Positions 58,954 through 64,000 of a DNA stretch of 64,000 nt are shown piece by piece. Every line of letters begins with the position of its first letter. Within the stretch, counting starts at the first letter, position 1. The DNA comes from Actinomycetes bacterium (GTDB lineage Bacteria > Actinomycetota > Actinomycetes > Propionibacteriales > Nocardioidaceae). A program made the translations under genes and the position numbers. The notes under the pieces were generated by a model that ran no database searches, was not told where the DNA came from, and saw only the letters and a list, made by a program, of their open reading frames with translations. Location: positions 103,925 to 167,924 of the forward strand of contig JAEWXC010000022.1 of NCBI GenBank assembly GCA_023396115.1, written 5' to 3'.

Positions 58954-60060
58954 GTGGACGCCCCCGACCTGCAGCCCGCCGCCGAGCGGCCGGTGCTGGA
59001 CGCCGTCGTGATCGGCGCTGGCCAGGCGGGCCTGTCCACCTCCTTCCACCTGGCGCGGCGCGGGATCGAGCACGTCGTGCTCGACGCCGACGACGCTCCC
59101 GGCGGGGCGTGGCAGCACCGCTGGGACTCCCTGACCATGACCGACGTGCACGGGGTGGCGGACCTGCCCGACGCCGAGGCCCCGGCCCGGACCGCGGCCC
59201 GCGCCAACCAGGTCGTGCCGGCCTGGTTCGCCCGCTACGAACGCGACCACGACCTGCCGGTGCTGCGGCCGGTGCGGGTCGAGCAGGTCACCAGCACCGG
59301 ACCGGAGCCGGACGCGTTGCTGCACGTGGCGGCCGGGGACGGGACCTGGCTGACCCGCACCCTGGTCAACGCCACCGGCACCTGGCGTCGGCCGTTCGTG
59401 CCGACGCTGCCCGGCGCCGACTCGTTCCGCGGCCGGCAGTGGCACACCGCCACCTACCCGGGACCGGAGGCCTTCGACGGTCGCCGGGTGCTGGTGGTGG
59501 GCGGCGGCGCCTCGGCCGTGCAGTTCCTGGGGGAGCTGGCGCCGCGCACCGAGACGCTGTGGGTGACCCGCCGCGAGCCGGTGTGGCGCAGTGCCGACTT
59601 CGACCCCGAGGCCGGGCTGGAGGCCGTCACCCGCGTGGCGGAGCGGGTCGTCGCCGGCTACCCGCCGCAGAGCGTGGTCAGCGTGACCGGGCTGGCGCTG
59701 CGGCCCGCCGAGGCCGAGGCAGCACAGCTCGGTGCCTACCGGCGGCGCGAGATGTTCGTCCGGATCGAACCCGACGGGGTGCGCTGGGCCGACGGCTCGT
59801 CAGCTCACGTCGACGACATCCTCTGGGCCACCGGGTTCCGCCCCGACGTGGCGCACCTGGCGCCGCTGCACCTGCGCGGTGAGCACGGCGGGATCCGGCT
59901 GCTGCCGGGGCGCGGTGGGCCGCAGGCGGCCACCACCGCCGCCGCCGACCCGCGGGTGCAGCTGGTCGGGTACGGGCCCTCGGCGAGCACCATCGGCGGC
60001 AACCGGGGTGGGGCCGCGGCTGCCCGAGCGGTGCAGCGGTGGCTTGCCGGAACCGGGTGA
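58954..60060 (+). CDS. FAD/NAD(P)-dependent monooxygenase-like oxidoreductase
   Basis: 368 residues with two Rossmann motifs, GAGQAGLSTS (FAD, about 21-30) and VVGGGASAVQFL (NADPH, about 183-194), plus a middle MTDVHGVADLP region and closing ILWATGFRPDV and GYGPSASTIGGNRGG. The set fits group B flavin monooxygenases or the pyridine-nucleotide disulfide-type fold in its FMO-like version. GTG start; it diverges from the lipoprotein gene (about 80 bp apart). Substrate unknown. Confidence 0.85.
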   Translation: MDAPDLQPAAERPVLDAVVIGAGQAGLSTSFHLARRGIEHVVLDADDAPGGAWQHRWDSLTMTDVHGVADLPDAEAPARTAARANQVVPAWFARYERDHDLPVLRPVRVEQVTSTGPEPDALLHVAAGDGTWLTRTLVNATGTWRRPFVPTLPGADSFRGRQWHTATYPGPEAFDGRRVLVVGGGASAVQFLGELAPRTETLWVTRREPVWRSADFDPEAGLEAVTRVAERVVAGYPPQSVVSVTGLALRPAEAEAAQLGAYRRREMFVRIEPDGVRWADGSSAHVDDILWATGFRPDVAHLAPLHLRGEHGGIRLLPGRGGPQAATTAAADPRVQLVGYGPSASTIGGNRGGAAAARAVQRWLAGTG

Positions 60061-60179
60061 TCGGCCTGCAGCGCCGGGCGCTGGGGGTGGACCGGGCGTG
60101 GTTCACCGCCAGGTCACGGGCCTGGGCGGCAAAGCAGAGGACCGGGTGGCGTCGGACCGGCGGTGTCGGTCGGGCGCTC

Positions 60180-60651
60180 GAGCTGACGGTCGTCCACGGC
60201 TACTTCGCCTTCTGGCAGGGCGGGGGAGCGCTTGGAGGCGTTCGTCCCCCACTACTTCCAGGCGGCGCTCGAACTGGGCAGCCCCCGGCCGTGGACGGCC
60301 CGGCTCGGTGGGCTGGTGCGGCACCGACTCGACGTCGGCGCCAGCCTGGTGCCGCGACGGCTGCGGCCCGGGCGGCGCACGGACACGACGGCGCAGGTCG
60401 ACAGCTTCGTCCGGACCAGCGCCGAACGGATCGAGTTCCTCTACGGCGCCCGCGACCCGTGGTCGGCCGAACCGATCGACTGCGGCCCGAGCGGCGCGTC
60501 CCGGGGCTGCCGGGTCCACGTGGCCCGCGGCGTCGGGCACGACGCCTCGTGGGCCCACCCGGGGGCGGGGGCGCGCACCCGCTTCGTCAACCGGGTACGG
60601 AACTGGGCCGGGGTCGGTGACGACCCGGCCCGGCCGGTCACCACCGACTAG
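60180..60651 (+). pseudogene. remnant of a peptidase S37 (PS-10) tripeptidyl aminopeptidase
   Basis: One frame gives ELTVVHGYFAFWQGGG, the next continues ERLEAFVPHYFQAALELG ... RIEFLYGARDPWSAEPIDCG ... GVGHDASW to a stop at 60651. These pieces match the order of C-terminal peptidase S37 motifs (a FWQ segment, a VPHYFQAALELG helix, a YGxxDPWSAEP strand with the active-site Asp and the late GHD histidine), so the frame break in the GGGGG run near 60222-60226 is probably a frameshift. The N-terminal two-thirds, with the nucleophile serine, is missing. Family match is from memory of the motifs and is moderate. Confidence 0.5.
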
Positions 60652-60661
60652 GGTGCGGGGC

Positions 60662-61330
60662 ATGGAAGCCCACCAGCCGGACCCGTCGCAGCTGCGGATC
60701 TCCGACGCCGACCGGCACCGTGTCGCGGAGGTGCTGCGCGGTGCCGCGGGGGAGGGCCGGCTCGACCTCGAGGAACTCGACGAGCGGCTCGACGCGACGT
60801 TCGCCGCCAAGGTCTACGCCGACCTCGTGCCGATCGTCGCCGACCTGCCCGAGGGTGCCGGGAACCTGCCCGCACCCCTGCGGCCCGAGGCCTCGCCGGC
60901 CCGGTTCCGGACCGTCACGCCCGGAACCGCCGTGCCGGCCGTCACCCACGACTCCTCGATCACCGTGATGGGCGGCGTCGACCGCAAGGGCGTGTGGCGG
61001 ATCGGCGCCTCGCACACCGCGTTCTGCCTGATGGGTGGGGTGCTGCTGGACCTGCGGCAGGCCGAGTTCACCGCGCCGGAGACCGTGATCCACGCCAACG
61101 CGGTGATGGGCGGCATCGACATCGTCGTGAACGCCGGGACCCGCGTGGTCTGCGAGGGCATCGGCATCATGGGCGCCTACGAGGAGACCAACAAGGTGCT
61201 CCCCGAGCTCGACGACCACTCGCCGGTGGTCCGGGTCAAGGGCATCGCCCTGATGGGCGCGGTCACGATCCTGCGGCGGGAGATGCCCGGCGAGCCGAAG
61301 CCGCCGCGTCTGCCCCGGTCCCAGCGGTGA
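60662..61330 (+). CDS. DUF1707 (SHOCT-like) plus LiaF-C-terminal-like domain protein
   Basis: 222 residues: an N-terminal DUF1707 helical domain (about 8-62, LRISDADRHRVAEVLRGAAGEGRLDLEELDERLD) and a C-terminal beta-solenoid like the cell-wall-stress LiaF/DUF2154 domain (about 90-200; repeated VMGGVDRKG, LMGGVLLDLR, VMGGIDIVV, GIMGAY, LMGAVTIL). ATG start 7 nt after TAGGGT. Cytosolic. Related actinobacterial proteins are linked to envelope-stress responses; that link is inferred. The stop overlaps the next gene's GTG. Confidence 0.85.
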   Translation: MEAHQPDPSQLRISDADRHRVAEVLRGAAGEGRLDLEELDERLDATFAAKVYADLVPIVADLPEGAGNLPAPLRPEASPARFRTVTPGTAVPAVTHDSSITVMGGVDRKGVWRIGASHTAFCLMGGVLLDLRQAEFTAPETVIHANAVMGGIDIVVNAGTRVVCEGIGIMGAYEETNKVLPELDDHSPVVRVKGIALMGAVTILRREMPGEPKPPRLPRSQR

Positions 61331-62151
61331 CCCGCGGGCCGGTCCGGCTCGTCGCCACCGACCTGGACGGCACCCTGCTGCGCGCGGACCGCACGGTCTC
61401 GCCCCGCACCCGGGCGGCCGTCGCCGCACTCGCTGCCCGCGGCGTGCCGGTGGTCCCGGTGACCGCTCGGCAACCGTTCGGCCTGCGCGCGATCGCGGAG
61501 CAGGCGGGCCTGACCGGGTGGGCGTTGTGCTCCAACGGGGCCCTCGGGCTGCACCTGACGACCGGTGAGGTGGTCTTCGAGCACACCATCACCGCCGCGG
61601 CCCAGCAGGCGCTGACCGCGGCCCTGGTCCCGGCCCTGCCGGGGGTCCGGTTCGCCTCGGTCCGCGACCGGGGCGACGTCTTCGTGGCCCAGGACGGTTA
61701 CCCGCCGCTGGCGGACTTCGAGGACCACAAGCGCGACCCGGCCACGATGCGCACCGCTCCGCTGGCCGAGGTGGTCGCCGCGCCCAGCCTCAAGCTCGTC
61801 GCCCGTCACCCGGACCTGGCGGTGCCCGCCCTGGTCGAGGCGATCCGGGGCCTGGGCCTCGACGGGTTCGGCGTCACCCACTCCGGTGCCCCGTTCGCCG
61901 AGGTGCTGCCCGCCGGCCACGACAAGTCGGTGGGTCTGGCGCAGCTCTGTGCCCACCTGGGGGTGCCCCGGGAGTCGGTGCTGGCGTTCGGGGACGCGCC
62001 CAACGACGTGGAGATGCTCAGCTGGGCCGGGCACGGGGTGGCGGTCGCCAACGCCGCACCGCAGACGTTGGCGGTGGCCGACGAGGTGACCTCCGACCAC
62101 GAGCACGACGGGGTGGCGCTGGTCCTGGAGCGGGTGCTCGGCGAACTCTGA
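61327..62151 (+). CDS. HAD-superfamily (Cof-type) phosphatase
   Basis: 274 residues of the HAD IIB/Cof subfamily: motif I ATDLDGTLLRADR (about 12-24), a C2 cap with a CSNGALGLH segment, the K/Asp motif (LKLVARH, ...GHDKSVGLAQL) and motif IV FGDAPNDVEML. It would dephosphorylate sugar phosphates, nucleotides or cofactors such as FMN. GTG start overlaps the stop of the previous gene (GTGA), so the two are coupled. Specific substrate unknown. Confidence 0.88.
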   Translation: MTRGPVRLVATDLDGTLLRADRTVSPRTRAAVAALAARGVPVVPVTARQPFGLRAIAEQAGLTGWALCSNGALGLHLTTGEVVFEHTITAAAQQALTAALVPALPGVRFASVRDRGDVFVAQDGYPPLADFEDHKRDPATMRTAPLAEVVAAPSLKLVARHPDLAVPALVEAIRGLGLDGFGVTHSGAPFAEVLPAGHDKSVGLAQLCAHLGVPRESVLAFGDAPNDVEMLSWAGHGVAVANAAPQTLAVADEVTSDHEHDGVALVLERVLGEL

Positions 62152-62171
62152 CCCGCTCGGCCGGGTCGGGC

Positions 62172-63128
62172 TCAGCCGGCCTGGCGGGCGACCTCGTCGA
62201 TGGCGTCCACGAACAGGCCCCACAACGGTTCGGGCAGGTCGTGCCCCATCCCGTCGACCACCACGAAGCGGGAGCCCGGGACCGCCGCCGAGGTGGCCCG
62301 TCCACCGGAGGGGTGGACCATCACGTCGTTGGCGCCGTGCAGCACCAGGGTCGGGACCCGCACCCGGCCCAGCGCGTCGGTACGGTCCGGCTGGGTGAGC
62401 ACCGCGAGCATCTGGCGCACCACCCCGGCCCGGTCCGTGCCCCGCACCCAGGTCTCGGTGGCGATCGCTCGCAGCCGCCGGTCGGGGGCCGGGAACCCGG
62501 GCGAGCCGATGACCCGGTTCAACCGGACGCTGCCCTCCACGTAGGCCTCCTGCCCCGAGGCGCGGTCGGCCAGCAGCATCGGCAGCAGCTTGGGGTGCTG
62601 CCACCCGACGGTGCGCCGGCCGGTGGTGGACATGATCGAGGTGAGCGAGCGGACCCGGTCGGGGTGCTCGATCGCGATGGTCTGGGCGATCATCCCGCCC
62701 ATCGACACCCCCACCACGTCGGCGCGTTCCACGCCCAGGTGGTCGAGCAGGGCGACCGCGTCACCGGCCAGGTCGGCGATCGAGTAGGGCGCCGCGGTGC
62801 GCAGGCCCACCCACGCCCGGACCAGGTCGACCTTGCCGACCCGGGCGGCGATGCTCGTGGAGCGACCGGTGTCGCGGTTGTCGTAGCGCACCACGTGGCG
62901 ACCGGTGGCAGCCAGCTGACGGCAGAACGCCGCGTCCCACCAGGTCATCGGGCCGCCCAGGCCCATCACCAGCAGCACCGTCGGGTCGGCGGGGTCGCCG
63001 AAGGTCTCGTGGCACAGGGTGACGCCGGTGGGCAGCTCGGCGAACTTCTCCCCGGAACCGGTCACGCTCGACGTGTCAGGTGCGGTGGGGGTGCCGGCGT
63101 GGTGGGCAGCTGCGTCGGTGTCGTGCAT
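62172..63128 (-). CDS. alpha/beta hydrolase
   Basis: 318 residues with nucleophile elbow GVSMGGMIA (catalytic serine near residue 140), oxyanion region MGLGGPMTWWD, an acid in LHGANDVMV and a histidine in DGMGHDLPEP. N-terminus is a flexible Ala/Thr stretch without a signal peptide. The layout is that of soluble esterase/lactonase-like hydrolases close to RutD/PcaD-type enzymes. ATG start. Convergent with the HAD gene by 20 bp. Substrate unknown. Confidence 0.87.
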   Translation of the reverse strand: MHDTDAAAHHAGTPTAPDTSSVTGSGEKFAELPTGVTLCHETFGDPADPTVLLVMGLGGPMTWWDAAFCRQLAATGRHVVRYDNRDTGRSTSIAARVGKVDLVRAWVGLRTAAPYSIADLAGDAVALLDHLGVERADVVGVSMGGMIAQTIAIEHPDRVRSLTSIMSTTGRRTVGWQHPKLLPMLLADRASGQEAYVEGSVRLNRVIGSPGFPAPDRRLRAIATETWVRGTDRAGVVRQMLAVLTQPDRTDALGRVRVPTLVLHGANDVMVHPSGGRATSAAVPGSRFVVVDGMGHDLPEPLWGLFVDAIDEVARQAG

Positions 63129-63266
63129 GGTCCCAGTGAACCGGGCCCGTCAACCCGGCCCGGCCCACCGGCGGCCGCCCGCCCGCAGGTCACGGCAGGT
63201 CACAGTCGGTCACAGTCGGGTGTCGGTGCCTGTCCTGAGGACCTGAGCAGCAGTAACGTCTTGGGT

Positions 63267-64000
63267 GTGAGCCAGCACACACTCGCCGCGTTCCTGCTGC
63301 CGGAGGGCTTCGCCCCACCCCACCCGGCCGCGGTCCTGCACGAGGCGTCGATCGTGGGGGAGCTCGGCCGCTGCGCCACCCGCGCACTCACCGAGCGGCT
63401 CCCGCTGCCGTGCGTGCGGGGCCGCGACGACGAACCCCGCCGGGGCGACCCTGTGCTGCTGGTGCCGGGCTTCCTGGCCGGCGACGTCTCGCTGCTCCCC
63501 CTGGCGCGAGGACTGCGTCGCAGCGGCCACCGGGCCTACCGCTCGCACATCACCGCCAACGTCGGCTGCACCCGGGACGCGGCCGAGGAGCTCGAGGTCC
63601 GGCTCGAGCACGTGGTCGAGCGGGAGGGACGCCGCGCCCGTCTGGTCGGGCACAGCCTGGGTGGGATGCTCGCGCGCGGGGTCGCCGCCCGTCGCCCGGA
63701 CCTGGTCAGCGGTCTGGTCACCCTGGGAAGCCCGGTCCTGGCGCCCGCCGCGCACCACGTCAGCCTGACTGCTGGCGTGCAGCTGCTGCTGGGGCTCAGC
63801 CGGATCGGGGTGCGGGGCCTGATGGCCGCCGACTGCGTCGCGGGGGAGTGTGCGCGCCAGTCCTTCGACGACTGCCGGGCACCGCTCGACCCCTCGATCG
63901 CCTACACCGCCGTGTGGTCGCGCCGGGACGGGTTCGTCGACTGGCGTGCCTGTGTGGAGCCCGGCGCCGACGCGGTGGAGGTGCGCACCTCGCACGCCGG
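63267..64000 (+). CDS. alpha/beta hydrolase (lipase-like), truncated by the window edge
   Basis: At least 244 residues are visible, the frame remaining open to the end. The nucleophile elbow GHSLGGMLARGVAARRPD (about 130-147) and an early LLVPGFLAGDVSLLPLARGL strand-loop match the esterase/lipase-type alpha/beta hydrolases with an HG-like loop. Later TLGSPVLAPA is typical of triacylglycerol-lipase-like PGAP1/LipC-type enzymes. GTG start 7 nt after TAACGT. Upstream (63188-63242) are direct repeats GGTCACAGTC and a palindrome GTCCTGAGGAC, possible regulatory sites. Confidence 0.78.
   Translation, partial: MSQHTLAAFLLPEGFAPPHPAAVLHEASIVGELGRCATRALTERLPLPCVRGRDDEPRRGDPVLLVPGFLAGDVSLLPLARGLRRSGHRAYRSHITANVGCTRDAAEELEVRLEHVVEREGRRARLVGHSLGGMLARGVAARRPDLVSGLVTLGSPVLAPAAHHVSLTAGVQLLLGLSRIGVRGLMAADCVAGECARQSFDDCRAPLDPSIAYTAVWSRRDGFVDWRACVEPGADAVEVRTSHA

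Overview
The window is chromosomal DNA of a very GC-rich, mycothiol-using actinobacterium, most likely a Nocardioides-like member of the Propionibacteriales. This rests on third-position G/C bias, frequent GTG starts, many GTGA/ATGA stop-start overlaps, leaderless-type starts behind TANNNT boxes, a mycothiol S-conjugate amidase and a DinB-type thiol transferase. The order cbs ... metB - greA - DUF4307 - mca - hemolysin III - uppS - phoH2 - fum parallels the Mycobacterium tuberculosis Rv1077-Rv1098 neighbourhood. The genus is an inference. I saw no prophage, insertion sequence, CRISPR array or rRNA; the window reads as core chromosome with a few accessory patches.

Layout. 1-3.8 kb: ftsB end, DUF501, ppx, a family-5 uracil-DNA glycosylase, an ACT regulator, peptide deformylase and a tRNA with a UAA anticodon. 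3.9-10.2 kb: AlkD and AlkB repair enzymes facing each other, a repeat-rich intergenic block, a MarR regulator divergent from an RND efflux pump, and a Bax-inhibitor-like protein. 10.3-15.8 kb: cystathionine beta-synthase, a collagen-like secreted protein, then a lipoprotein/TSUP/BrkB/YigZ run. 16-20.2 kb: two large secreted Ig-like repeat proteins, the first with a frameshift in a G7 tract inside its signal peptide. 20.3-27.8 kb: GNAT, a DUF35-thiolase pair, a DinB gene flanked by two copies of a 70-bp palindromic element, an aldose-epimerase-like gene and a MoxR-VWA pair. 27.8-38 kb: the overlapping operon DUF4956-VTC-CotH, a C-S lyase, an ABC1 kinase, a MazG-GrpB fusion, small membrane proteins and MsrA. 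38-47.7 kb: metB, a GlmL-type ATPase, an AI-2E-family permease, threonine deaminase, greA, DUF4307, mca, hemolysin III and uppS. 47.8-64 kb: a META-like gene beside its decayed copy, PIN-PhoH, a secreted lytic-transglycosylase-like protein with a structured leader, two unrelated fumarases, secreted nucleases and lipoproteins, a peptidase S37 remnant, and hydrolases.

Themes. Sulfur/thiol metabolism recurs: cbs and metB give transsulfuration, with a PatB-type C-S lyase, mca, DinB and MsrA. Alkylation and uracil repair (AlkD, AlkB, UDG) lie within 4 kb. Cell-surface functions are spread throughout: Ig-like pair, collagen-like protein, CotH cassette, SLT protein and lysine-rich secreted proteins. 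The most notable unexplained structures are the G-tract frameshift at the start of the Ig-like operon, the paired 70-bp palindromes, the short-variable-loop UAA tRNA, the DUF4956-VTC-CotH operon and its operator-like inverted repeat, and a leader with mutually exclusive pairings upstream of the SLT gene.
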